Of a stretch of 64,000 nucleotides of DNA, positions 39,060 through 50,939 are shown piece by piece. The position numbers were made by a program, and so were the translations under genes. Location of the stretch: assembly GCF_000003605.2 (NCBI RefSeq), contig NW_003141308.1, forward strand, positions 347,756 through 411,755, given 5' to 3'. Below the pieces are notes generated by a model, which saw nothing but the letters and a program-made list of their open reading frames with translations, was not told the origin of the DNA and searched no databases. The DNA is from Saccoglossus kowalevskii (Eukaryota; Hemichordata; Enteropneusta; Harrimaniidae). Each line of letters opens with the position of its first letter. The stretch's first letter is position 1.

Positions 39060-39531
39060 AAACAGATGAAACGAACAATAACATCTTTCTGAACCCTTTC
39101 TTCAATGACATAAATGAAAAGGCCATATCTCTTCCCATGTGGTATTGTTGTTTCTGATGCAATTCCTCCGGGCACATCAAATTCCTGGGGAAAAATAGTG
39201 GGACATAAAAAAAATCATTAATTTCATCTATTGCGATCCCATTCACACTCAATCCTCGACTCTGAATATATGCACTACATCTATTCTATTTCATTTCTCT
39301 TTTAATATTCTATCCGTCAAATGGGTTCATTGCTTATTTTTATCATTTTTAAAATCACCCCTAAAACGGATAGAGTGGTATTTTGAAACTATATTTACCT
39401 ATTAAATCAAAGTTCTTCTTGCATAGAAGACGAAGGCACTGAACTAACAATAACCCATATTAACAGGACAAAATAAATTCCGAATATTAGCAGTATCATC
39501 TTGTCCGCTCCGATCGTTTCTCTTACAATCT
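39060..39531 (-). other. Candidate orphan exons: secretion-signal-like plus short exon
   Basis: On the minus strand, after an acceptor TACTTTTCAG, an ATG at 39499 opens MILLIFGIYFVLLIWVIVSS, which resembles a signal peptide but meets TGA after 30 codons. Further on, an excellent acceptor (ATTTTTCCCCAG at about 39187) leads into EFDVPGGIASETTIPHGKRY and GLFIYVIEERVQKDVIVRF. This peptide looks protein-like but I cannot name it. The stretch between 39061 and 39960 has no counterpart in the left arm. It may be a relocated gene fragment. Confidence 0.25.
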
Positions 39532-39961
39532 GAAAAGTATAATATTATCAAAATGCAGTGAGTAATGTTTAAATATTAATCATTATTGTTTCAAGCAATG
39601 CTATATTTGAATCAATAAATTCATGAACTTGAGTTTAACTTGACTTATCCCGCACATAAAGAAATGAATGGAGGCCGCTGCAACAGCAACAGTACACAAC
39701 AGCCGACGCTGGATCTATCAATTACACTTGCCACACGCTTCGTTACGGAGTAACAATATCATCATACATTCAGGTTTGTTTAAGATAACTTCCGGTTCCC
39801 TTCTTTCCTCAGAAAATCAAAAAAAGTCGTTATACGGTTCAAGTTGTTATTGCTTCTTCAATGAGTATGCCACCTGTCCACACACTCCCGATAGTATAAT
39901 TCAATCATGAATGAGCGTGAGCACGACACAAGTTACCAGTTACTTGAACACGCACCATACA

Positions 39962-40357
39962 TTAATGTCCACTATCGTTTACGAAAGGTATCTCAAAATA
40001 TTTGCAAAGTAGCAAACTTATTTACTGTTCAATATTTGTTTTCATATTGTATTTATTGTATTAATTAAATTTCTAAATAACAATTGAATGGAATAGAGGC
40101 TTAGAGGAGCTTGTTTAAATTAGGCGCAAATTCGCCCAGGTGCGTGGTAATCATCATATTGGAATTCAACACCGAGGCTCCGCCAATAGAATAGGAGCTG
40201 TAAAGAAATTGAATCTAATGATTAGATCACAAGGAATTAATGCCTGTTTGGCGCAGCGTCATCCAGCTTACTAACTCGAACATTGATAACAACACCGTGC
40301 ACGTTTAATTCCATCGGTTTTAAAACGTGTGGCAGGTACATGGTATGCACACTCACA
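39962..40357 (-). repeat. Dispersed repeat R1, copy 3
   Basis: Reverse complement of the 22024 and 26308 copies (TGATAACAACACCGTGCACG, CATGGTATGCACACTC), diverged by small indels. Confidence 0.65.
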
Positions 40358-41235
40358 AAATACTAAAATCGGTAAATTGATCGCTACATGCACAGCATGA
40401 CTTGCTGACTAATGTGACGTGTGTGAGCATGTTTTTCAATACATATGCTGCATACAGTCGATAATAAATACTGTGTACATTATAGATGCATACCGTAGAC
40501 GGCATACTAAAATGTCCTGTATATAATCGGATGTTTTAGATTGAAACATTGCATGTGTGTGTAAGAAAAGTGTTTTAGTTACACTGGTGAAACTGTGTAC
40601 ATGTCGTGTACATAAACACTTATGAAACATGCATAGTCCAATGTTTTATCTTGAAACATTACATGTATGTTTGTTTTAGGAAGTGCTTCATGATAAAACA
40701 ATTTAACAATTTGGAAAAAAAGTGTTTGAGTGTTTTACTCTCATGAACACAAATGAGTCTTATACATTAACATTTTGCGAAACATTTATAGTCTTATGTT
40801 TCGGGTTGAAAGATTTGAAAATTTTTCGAGATAAATCACATGTTTGAATCACATGTGGGAATGCTCAGATGTGATTGGAACTACAACTACCGTTCACCAA
40901 ATGTGGATTAATAAAATCTGTTAGACCACGAGATACTTAATTCACCACGAGTCTCGATTTCTAGTTGTACTTAAGTTGATAAGACCATATTGGTTAGAGC
41001 TTGAAATAAAATTATTTTCTGAAGGTAATGTCCTTGCCTAGTTGGAATATATACCATAATTCTTACTCGCGCGTCTCCAAACTTTTCACTCAATTTTGTT
41101 ATTACTGTTTACATAAAGTTGGATGCATTAACTCATAAATGTTCTGACAATAAACACTTTAATGACACATTTCTGTCAACGGTGTGTTTTAATGAAAAAC
41201 ATGAACGTGCTTCCGATATTTACAGTGTATACATC

Positions 41236-41606
41236 AATATACCTATGTATGTCAAAGGCTGGACGATAAAGATTTATTTTGTGATTTATTGTCCATCGAC
41301 TTCAGAATCGATGGTATCTCTCTTGCTTCCGGTTGGCATTTGTTTACCCATCCATTCAGTTTTCATGTCGCGCATTCGAATGTTTCCGAATAACATCCCC
41401 ATCAGCCTAATTCTCTCACATTGTAGTGCCCAGATATGAATAGCTTTGCCAAAAGGCAAGTCAAAACATTGAACCGTATTTTCAGGTATATATTATATTG
41501 TGCTTTGTTAAAGATAGTTATTCCTAAAATTATACGCTCAATGCGAAATACTCAAATGCGAAGGTTTTGTAAATATATTTCTGCCGAATTGCTGCACACT
41601 CTGGAA
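41236..41606 (+). pseudogene. GT31 exon 1 fragment (unit B)
   Basis: Contains the 5' flank and first codons (MRNTQMRRFCKYISAELL), then breaks off abruptly into unrelated sequence, CACACTCTGGAAAAAAG. The catalytic domain is missing. Confidence 0.8.
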
Positions 41607-42507
41607 AAAAGAAAGAGACAATTTAGCTGAGCATAACACACAGATCGACTTTCAGAATCATATTTTGTTGAGGGGGGAGGTTACAGCTTTGTAAAGTTTA
41701 TGACGTCAAGAATGTCAATTATTCGCTATAATGAATTCTGATCAACTACAGGTACGCCTGTAGACGTGGTTTATAAACTGTTTGAATGTCTATTAATAAA
41801 TTACACATCAAATAACAATCATGAGTTTCGACATTGGAATAGAACAAATTGTTGGGTAATCTCTTCTGTCCTCATCTGTCCTGGTGGGCGACACGTCTCG
41901 TTGCCTCGTCTGTTCTCAAAACCCATTCCTTGAAACAAATGTTCATGAAAAACGAAACACCCCTTGAATTTACAAGAAAAAAACACCCTTAATTACATAT
42001 ACACTAATTCAAAATGTCATTACGACCCCTTTGATTCCTGAAAATGTCAAAATGGGTTCCCTTGTCCATTTTGAAAAACTATTTATAAACCCCTTGTGTG
42101 CCTCGCGTACATTTTTACTGGTGATTCCGAGTCTCGCACAAGCTTTGGGCGTTCGATGAAATACATGGCAATATGGAAACAGATATTTGAGATTAGACCA
42201 ATTAAAAATAATGTGTCTTGTTATTATTAGTAAAGTAAAAGATTAGATAATTTTACTGTATATAAATATGAGCCTATGTCTTTAATATAGTGCCAACATA
42301 CGTAATTATTTAAACTGACCTTCATTATTAATATTTTGAGAATTCGACAAATCCACGCGATTTCCGCCATGCCAAGCTAGTGCCTCGAGGAGAGTTGGGT
42401 TTGATAAAACAATGCTGCCCATTCGAATTCAAATATAATAAATTAAATGGGGATTCTGGATGCAAATATAGTAGTTTCGTTTTTCTGCTTATCGCAAAAG
42501 AACACAA

Positions 42508-42786
42508 ATGGAAGCAAATAACCACTATAACTGTACACACTTTATTTGCAACGTTTCGCTCACGTACGAGCTTCGTCAGGTCGAAACAAATTTTTGTTCT
42601 TTCACCCATTTATTTGAAGCATGTGCGTTCTTCTTGGATCCCACTATTGCCGAACTTGCCATGGTGTTCGTACTTGCTCTTCTACTTACGTTTGTTCTGC
42701 TTATCGTAGTGATAAGAAACACATTTCGTGAAATGAGCCAAACGCATGTACGTAATCATAAAATCATCCGCACCATTGAACAATAA
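42508..42786 (+). other. Repeat-derived membrane-segment open frame, right-arm copy
   Basis: Counterpart of 23254-23640 with the hydrophobic stretch LAMVFVLALLLTFVLLIVVI intact and the same ending (NHKIIRTIEQ). The part before the membrane segment again overlaps the antisense hammerhead-like repeat. The two arms preserve the frame over 90 codons, which may be chance given their high overall similarity. Confidence 0.3.
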
Positions 42787-42929
42787 TAATTAATCGAATC
42801 TTTGATTCAGTGTTGCCAGTCATCTATATATATCGTGAAATTTGGACTAATAGGATACGGCTACGACCAAAGAACATACAAGTGCTAGCAATCGTAAAAC
42901 TATCAGCGTATGTGCACACATTGTAAATT

Positions 42930-43540
42930 TAAGTGTTTTAAAATCAGTAGTTTTATAATTAAACACATTAAGTGTTTTTATTAAAATCGCAAATGGGGTA
43001 TTTTTTTACATAATGAAATATTTTTTTTAGTGTTTTGTGATAAGTCACTTAAAGTGTTTATAAGCTTTGAAAACACTCAATTTAAAGTGTTTATAATATG
43101 CATAATTATGAAAAGTGTATTTGATGAAAACACTTGCAGTCAGTGTTTCAGGAATGTTTTTGCACATACTAGTAACAAATTATGTAGAGTGAACCACGTA
43201 TTGAAAGGTGTTTCAACCAGGAACATGTATAAAAAGATGCTTATTATCAAAACGCTTTTAAAAGTGATTCTACTAGAAACATATTTTGAAAATTGTTTCC
43301 ACTAGGAACATATATAACAAGTGCTTATTATCACAACACTTTAAATAGTGTTTCCACCAGGCCGAACATGTATAAAAAGTGCTTATTACCACAACACATT
43401 TAAAATTAATTTTATTAGAAACATATTTTTAAAAGTGTTTCAACCAGGAACATCATTACCATTTTGGAAAGTGTTAATGAACAAGGGATATAATTGTACA
43501 GTAACAATAACATACGATAAACAAATTACATAATCAAGTA
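42930..43540. repeat. AAACACTTTT-rich minisatellite, right arm unit B
   Basis: Three or four units of about 85 bases between 43195 and 43460, each with CAACCAGGAACATGTATAAA and TTATTATCACAACAC. The unit is the reverse complement of that in the left arm. Confidence 0.65.
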
Positions 43541-44981
43541 AGTATTTATTCCTAAATATAAACACTATTAAGGTAAGTTTGAGTATAACATTTAAAAAAC
43601 AGACATAGATAGTTGTTCTAAAAAATAATCCGTGAAACTGTAAATAAATTAACTGCGGTGAGGTGAATGCTTTCCAAGAATATATTGTTATATAATGCAA
43701 CATCCCTTACTCCTGTTACAAGCCACTGCACTCAAATGATCTTAAACCATGTTTTATGCCACCGTCAAGGTCCCTGTCATTCTCGTATTTATTTTGAAAA
43801 GGTTACCAAGCGTTACCTAACATTCTATTGTATTGATGTTTTATTACTTTGGTATTGATTGTGAACTCTCCATTAATGGACGCTCAATACAATTACTATA
43901 CCAACAGTACGCCAATTACTGTTATATTTACATATCACAGGGTCTGCTTTGGCCAATATAAGTACATAACGAGTATCACGTGACCCTTGACGTCTTTTCT
44001 ATAAAAAGACGGGAGTGATTTCATTCTCGGCCGTCGTCGTCGTTGGTCGGTCATATTATTTAGTCGTTGTTGTCCAACAACATGATATGGATATCTGGAC
44101 GTAGCCTTGAGGCTGTCCATAGAAACCAACTTATGTCAACATATTGTAGTGTATCTACCGATTGAAACCTTTCACAATAAATGGCGTATTTTATATTGAT
44201 AAAATATTTCTGAATAATTCCCACAACAAGCATAAACAGGGAAAAGGCACACAACACTGTGACACGCATATCAAGCCTACATACGCCTAAATATGGGCTT
44301 AAAATATGATCGTAAGATTCAGAAAAATCGGCGAATAATAAACTAGTGAATAGACCTGTTGTGGCCTTACACATGGAACAGTCTGCGCACGCGAGTCCCA
44401 ATGGTAATGTACTGAAATCATAGAGACAGCCAATCAGTGATAACACAGAGTTCTATGCCGACTACGTAGTTTCATAGCGAATCGCGAGACCATTCGAGTG
44501 TACTCGGAATTTCTGGATTCCAGACTAATAAGTACACTAATAAATGAAGCGTACTAATTTGGATGTGAAGCTAGTTACCAGTGAAACTGAAAGCTGGGCA
44601 TCAGCGAAGTAATATCAAGACGACTCTATATAATAATGATAAAGGAAATACACAAGGAAATAAGTTACGCATACACAGAAATAATATACAAGGCACCTCT
44701 AATGGAAGTTGTCAGTTCATACATGCTACATAGATTAAAAACTACTTTTTGGCATGTCGCCATTGTTTTAACTAACTGATAGTTATAGTGGGGACACGAG
44801 AAGGCTAACGTTTAGGGTCGTAAACGCATGAGGCCCAAGTTTATTCAAACCAATAATTTGGTCGACGAGCTGTGTGGATTCATGGTCCTACTACTCAATG
44901 AGCTAAGCAGATGCACTGTCTAGTTTACTATGATGTGTACATGAATCAGATGCGATTTACACAGGTCATTGGCCATTCCAT

Positions 44982-47946
44982 ATTGTTAGGGGACTTTAAT
45001 TCTAGAATAGGGGAATTAGCTGATAATATTAATGAAGACATAAACCAACACATTCCGCTTCCCTTGGTTTATGTGAATGATAATTTTGAACCAAGTAATA
45101 ATATGGATGGTGTCTCAAAATCCTGTGTTAACAAATTTGGTAGAAAACTCTCCCAAATGTGTATTGAATGTAATCTTGTAATTGTAAATGGCAGGACAGT
45201 TGGGGACTTGGCAGATAAATACACTTATTATTCATCTAATGGTTGCAGTACAATTGATTTTAGGGTCATTTCTACATCAATTTATAATTATGTACAATAT
45301 TGTTGATAGATTACCCCACATTTCGGACCACTGTCCCATTATCCTATCTTTATGCTTATACAACCAAAACAACCAAAAATGGTTTAATAAAGATTGTCAT
45401 TTATCACGTAATGAACTTAAAATTCATACTAAATTAATTCAAATTTCCTAATGACCCTATTGTTAGAAGAAGATTCTTCAAAACACGTAAACAATTTTAA
45501 AAAAACAGCTTAATGAAATTGAGAGTCTTCAAGGTAACAATTCATCATTCTGGGAAAAAAATGAGTGAACTCAACAATGACGCGAATACACAAAAGTCAG
45601 AGACTTATTGCATAGCACCAGATAAATGGTTGACACACTTCAAAGATCTATTAAATTCTAAACCTGGTAAAAGAACAACACGATATTATATCTTAGAAAT
45701 GGGNNNNNNNNNNNNNNNNNNNNNNNNNNNNNNNNNNNNNNNNNNNNNNNNNNNNNNNNNNNNNNNNNNNNNNNNNNNNNNNNNNNNNNNNNNNNNNNNN
45801 NNNNNNNNNNNNNNNNNNNNNNNNNNNNNNNNNNNNNNNNNNNNNNNNNNNNNNNNNNNNNNNNNNNNNNNNNNNNNNNNNNNNNNNNNNNNNNNNNNNN
45901 NNNNNNNNNNNNNNNNNNNNNNNNNNNNNNNNNNNNNNNNNNNNNNNNNNNNNNNNNNNNAAAATTAAGGAACTTGATGCTAGTAAAACTGGTTTGGATG
46001 GTCCAATACAGGAACAAGAAATTAAACAAGCCATTAGATTATTGAAAAACAATAAATCAACTGCATAAAACCAAATCTGTAATGAGATGCTAAAATGCGG
46101 TGAACGTTACCTAATCAAACCTATTAAAAAAATATTTAACACAATTTACAATGCAAATATCTTCCCAACTGCATGGAGTACAATTACAACAATACCATAC
46201 ATAAAGCAGGAGTTAAATTAAATCTCTCAAACTACAAGGCAACCACTTTCATTGAGAAAAAGTACATGTTGTCACACCAACAGTTTGGTTTCAGGAAAGG
46301 TTGTCGTACAACTGACAACCTATTTATATTGAAAACAATTAACACCTCAACCACAATCAGCATACAAATACAGTGAATGGAAAAAAAGCAAAAGCAAATA
46401 AATAAAGTTTATGCCTGTTTTGTAGACCTGAAAAAGGCTTTTGATAGTGTTTGGCATGATGGTCTATTCTGGAAACTATTAGATAATGGGGTGACAGGTA
46501 AAATGTATAAAATATTAAAAGTATGTACAGTAATATAAAATATAAAATAAAAATTAAAGATGGACTGGGTGTAATCTAAGTCCTTCACTCATTTTTATTG
46601 ATGACATAACTAATACCCTGGATCATGAATCATGTGAGCCACCAAATTTAAATAACACACCAACCAGCTGTCTAATGTATGCAGATGATATACTTATTCT
46701 TTCTAAATCCAAAAGTGGTCTCCAGAATGCCCTTAATGAGAGGGAATTAGATTAACATTGTGAGAAATCATAATTATTTAGGTGATGTTCTCAGCCTTAA
46801 TGGAAATTTAAAGCTGCTATGAAACATCTGAAATACAAAGGAATGAAAGCATTATTCTCTTTGAAAGCCAAATTAGGTCATAATGAAGGCCTCAGTCCCT
46901 CACTATTGTTATCATTGTTTGATAAACTAATAAGACCAATTCTTATATATGGATGTGAAGTCTGGGCTGAAGAAAGTTCATTCAACTCTACATAAGATGT
47001 ACACCTCAGCTTCTGTCGCTTTATCCTAGGGGTTTCAAAATGCACTCCGAAATTGGTAATTTATAGTGAGTTTGGTAGATACCCTATCGATTCATTTATT
47101 AAAAGGCAGTTAATAAAATGTACAAACCACCTAAACAAAACTCAAAACCCTATTATTAAGGAAGCCTTCCTACTTAACAAGACTGTAAAAAGTAAGTGGT
47201 ACAATGAACTTAACTCAGTACTGAAATACAAAACTATCAATGAATATAATGAACTAAAATCGTCACAAATGTCACGGATATATGACAAAATAAAAAATGC
47301 ATTTATAAAGCATTGGATTAACTTAATTAATGATGATAACAAACAAAATACTAATACAAAAAACAAACTGAGGACCTACAACAAATTTAAAACAAACTTC
47401 ATTTTGGAAAACTACTTAATTAAGCTAAAAAATAAAGAACTGAAAAGTACTCTAACTAAATTCAGACTGAGCAATCACATACACAACATAATCAAAAGTA
47501 GCGACAGAATCTGCAAATTGTGTAATAAAAATGATATTGAAGATGAACATCACTTCCTCATAATATGCCCAGTATATAGTAAAGAGAGGGTCATTTTATA
47601 CAATGAAGCTGAAAAGATTATTCCTGACTTTACAAATCTTACACCTGAAAATAAATTCATGAAAATAATGTCAAATAATAACTTAACAATTCCTCTGGCA
47701 CAATATCTGAAATACAGCTTTGTTATTAGACAGCAGCACCTACTTAGTCATTAACTTTTTTTATATCTATTATGTGTGCAGTTTATAGTTTTTTGTTTTT
47801 TTATTATATATATTTCCGTTATTAACTTCAATTTAGTCTGTTTTGGTTGTCCTTTAAACTATTAGTCATTTTAATTTGATTAATTTTTATTTGTAATTTT
47901 CTTTTGTAACCTTTAACCTCATTGTGATGAGTTAATAAAAACAAAT
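44982..47946 (+). mobile_element. 5'-truncated non-LTR retrotransposon (APE endonuclease, RT, C-terminal zinc knuckle)
   Basis: Sits between sequences contiguous in the left arm (near 20250-20290), so it is a later insertion. It starts inside the endonuclease (ILLGDFNSRIGEL, SNGCSTIDFRVIS, then in another frame LPHISDHCPIIL). The RT follows: KTGLDGPIQEQEIKQAIRLL, SHQQFGFRKGCRTTDNLF, ACFVDLKKAFDSVWHDGL, MYADDILILSKSKSGLQ, RPILIYGCEVWAEES. A long open C-terminal frame (47053-47754) carries CKLCN and HHFLIICPVY, a CCHC-type knuckle. Multiple stops and frameshifts and an internal N gap make it inactive. APE-type clade resembling RTE-X/CR1-like families; exact clade unassigned. Confidence 0.88.
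45704..45960. other. Assembly gap inside the LINE
   Basis: 257 N between the post-endonuclease linker and the start of the RT domain. Confidence 0.95.
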
Positions 47947-48073
47947 ATACAAAATGAGTTACGTAACATACGTACACTATGACAATACACAGCCCATGAC
48001 GGAGCTGCAGAAAAACCACCTCGCTATAATATAATAGCAATAATGAACTCCCCAGCAACTGATTACGAACTCG

Positions 48074-48113
48074 AGCACACTTTGTGCTCTATATATATCG
48101 CACAAAGTGTGCT
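48074..48113. repeat. Perfect 14-bp hairpin, right-arm copy
   Basis: AGCACACTTTGTGC, loop TCTATATATATC, GCACAAAGTGTGCT. The left-arm counterpart (20101-20136) is imperfect. It lies about 250 bases from the GT31 last exon, inside the pseudogene intron. Confidence 0.6.
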
Positions 48114-48991
48114 TTCAACGAATATGGGTTGGTGGTGCGTCCATTAGTGTACATTTAACGGAGTTGGAACGTGGGTAATCGCTTAAATTGGCCTAGATAT
48201 CATGCAATATTGAGCAGTGCGTCTACCTTTATTCCCCAAATACTGTATTTGTTGAAGTGGCTTATCTCATGTATATGGTTTTCCGTACTGATTGGTTGGA
48301 GATGGTGTCCAGATCCATATATTCTGATAACACTGTTTCTATTTTTGTTTCCATCTAGGAATTCTTCTTCGTGACTTAGGAGTTAAACTAGTGCACAACT
48401 TGTACTTTATGAAGAGCGTCTTGCGTGGCGAGTTTTCCCCGTGTACAATGCGTCGAATCGCTGTTTTTCACTATGACAACAATATACAAATGACACCTTC
48501 TCGACTTCGCGAAAACTGGAGAAACACATTTAATTCTACCACAAAATGTAATTAAAAACATGGATGGATGTGTCTGTGTGCGTACTTGATACTAGACTGT
48601 AGATAAGTCGATTGTGACGTGAAGTCAGTTTTGTTCTCGTATGGATAAGGGTTGGGGTATTTAGTCGATATATTGAGCATCAACTCAAATAAAGTAATCG
48701 CTGCAAAGAATAAAGTAATGGTTCCAACATTTTTTTTTGTACTTGAACTATATTTTTTATAAGGCGCAGTTACGTACTAAATAGTACCATTGAAATGAAG
48801 TAGTAATATGATAGTAATTCAAATAATTTAATATAAAAAACATAATTACTATAATACCTCCTTTAATCTATATGAAACTATTCATTACATGTCGTCAGGT
48901 TTGGTGTCCGACCTTCACAGAAACCCCAATTTTAAGTGTTTCGTTTGATCCGCCGCCATTTTGAATCACGTCAGTCATAACAAACATCATA

Positions 48992-49772
48992 TCAGGTGAA
49001 GTCAACGAGTAAATTTGCAAAAATGTTTGGTATTTATGTTTGATCAAGAGTAACCTAATTTATGTACATTATTAAGGCTTAATTTAATTTGGAGGGGAGA
49101 GGTCAATCTGTTCGCAACTTCCCTCCCTCTTAACCAAATTAAATTGCCCTCCCACTGTTTTTTGCTCCCACTGCCTTCTCCCCACTCAGTGTTTGTTCCC
49201 CGCTGCCTTCTACCCACTCGGTTTTGCTCCATCTGCCCTCTCCCCACTCAGTTTTTGTTCCCCGCTGCCTTCTCCCCACTCAATTTTGCTACCTACTGCC
49301 CTCTCCCCGCTCATTTTGTTTTTGCCTGTCCTCTGGACACGCAGTTGTATCTACTCTCTCCCATCCAGTTCATACTGTCTTAATTCTCCCCTCTCAACAG
49401 TTTCTGCATTCTCCCTATCATTTCCCAGAGAAGACGTTATGATCACCAGCTCCAATCCTTAAACCCACGTGAATTGAATTAAACGTTTTTCTTTATAGCA
49501 AGCGAATTTAATGGTGATAAAATACCTATATTTTCTATGAAATGACAAAATGCCATGACCCATTTCACCGGCAACACTCTTTATTAAGAGAGTTGTACCC
49601 AAGTTCAAATTTTGCACTTCTGAACATACAATGCATTATGGGAGACAATACAAAATCGAAGAAAGCTTAGAAAGAACTTGGGATCGGGGTATTTTCAGTC
49701 TAAACATTCCTCCCCTTTGGCAATTTGGTTGTTGATGCCCGCAGAAAATTCTGCATTTTGCCGACTCCTGCT
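48992..49772 (-). mobile_element. Arm-specific insertion at a TTAA, with CT-rich tandem repeat
   Basis: Not present in the left arm. Read on the minus strand it begins TTAA-AGCAGGAGTCGGCAAAATGC. The far end, AGGTGAAGTCAAC, is a weak inverted match. Between about 49168 and 49325 lie about five units of 31 bases containing CTGCCTTCTCCCCACTCA. Its TTAA is the same site occupied by the family B MITE in the left arm. Open frames here come from the tandem repeat and are not genes. Confidence 0.55.
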
Positions 49773-50939
49773 TTAATGTGAAATGATTCACACAAAAAAG
49801 TATTTATAAACAAATACAACAATCTAGTAATGTCCCGGGCACTTGTGGATGCGACTGGTAGTCATTCGCCTGTAGTCCACAGTGGCCGGGCAGCGACACA
49901 CACCCTAATAATTTGTCCAAATCCAGAAACCTTTGGTATATTCTGATACTCGGCCACTTAAAAATACCTTGCCCTAAAAACATCATTGATAAGTCTAAAC
50001 ATGTAGTATAACATGCCACTAGACAGCACAGCATATTAACGTCAACCCGGCATAATCTTGGATTGCCACGTGGTTTCTCGTGACTTTCTGCAATTTTGGG
50101 CAACACTGCTTCTACATAGACTCCTTCAATTTCGCTGATTTATTTATTCTTAGACCATACATTTCATGACGTTTGTTATGCGATCAGTGATATATTCGTA
50201 ACAAAATGTTATAACTGGCTTTTCAATTTCCACTACCAATCAAATAGAGTGTCACAGCACAGCGCATCATCGGGGAGAACAATAAATGGAATAGTAAGTA
50301 ACGTGTAATATTACGTGTTCTCTACACTTCCACCATCTGCATTACCAATCATGTACCTGGGACATGGATGGTAGTTCATTGACTCCACACATAATACCCA
50401 AGCATTCACAAATAATACAGTAATATCATTTGTTCAGATCACATGTCCAGTGTATTTACAAAAGAATTTAAATTACACATTTTGCCAACAGTACCCTTTT
50501 TAAACATGAGTTGAGACATTTAAACATTTAACATTTAAAAATGTACCAATCTGCCAAGATATATGATAAAGTGAAAAGTAATAGCTCTTAATATTACAAT
50601 TCTGTCAACCCTTTATTATATCCAGATATTATACAGCAAAACAATGCCCTCTGTCACACTTAGAGATTCAATTCACGGGCGTGATCCACATGATGAAACG
50701 AAAGCACACAGCATGGACACGGATAAAACTGAAGGCAGCATACAACCAAATTTGTCCATATTTTCAAAAAGCGCCTGACTCCAAAAGATATATTTGTCCA
50801 GAACTAAATAAATTACATAACAACCAATTTTTAAAGTTGATATCCAAAAGATGCATCCAGTGAATTCTTATTATGGTTGAAAATATCAAGCTAGATATAC
50901 AGTGACATTTTAACATACTGTGATTATATGTACAATTTA

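Larger units (their letters stand above)
41225..43640 (+). repeat. Nested tandem duplication in right arm, unit B
   Basis: Second copy of the 36300-38960 unit. Most of GT31 exon 1 is deleted, but the 42380-42790 region, which unit A lost, is kept. So neither unit is a complete copy. Confidence 0.75.
36635..48555 (+). pseudogene. GT31 galactosyltransferase pseudogene (right-arm mirror copy)
   Basis: Counterpart of the intact gene at 19644-24854. Exon 1 (36635-37397) keeps the anchor and GDIIQGDFIDNYYNNTLK. It then loses one base before the DDD block, gaining a stop (CLRYIFY*), gains one base shortly after, has a TAG where the left copy reads ISSDDY, and a short deletion in PLGFGY. DDVYVG has become DDVNVG. 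The last exon (48359-48555) is by contrast completely open at exactly the same 197-base length, with only about six replacements (for example ILLRDLGVKLVHN, NNIQMTP, RENWRNTF). An 11 kb intron now includes the nested duplication and a LINE. Almost certainly non-functional as a GT31 enzyme. Confidence 0.85.

Noticed and set aside
49144-49462. Three overlapping proline/serine-rich open frames
   Set aside because: Produced in all plus frames by a CT-rich 31-base tandem repeat.
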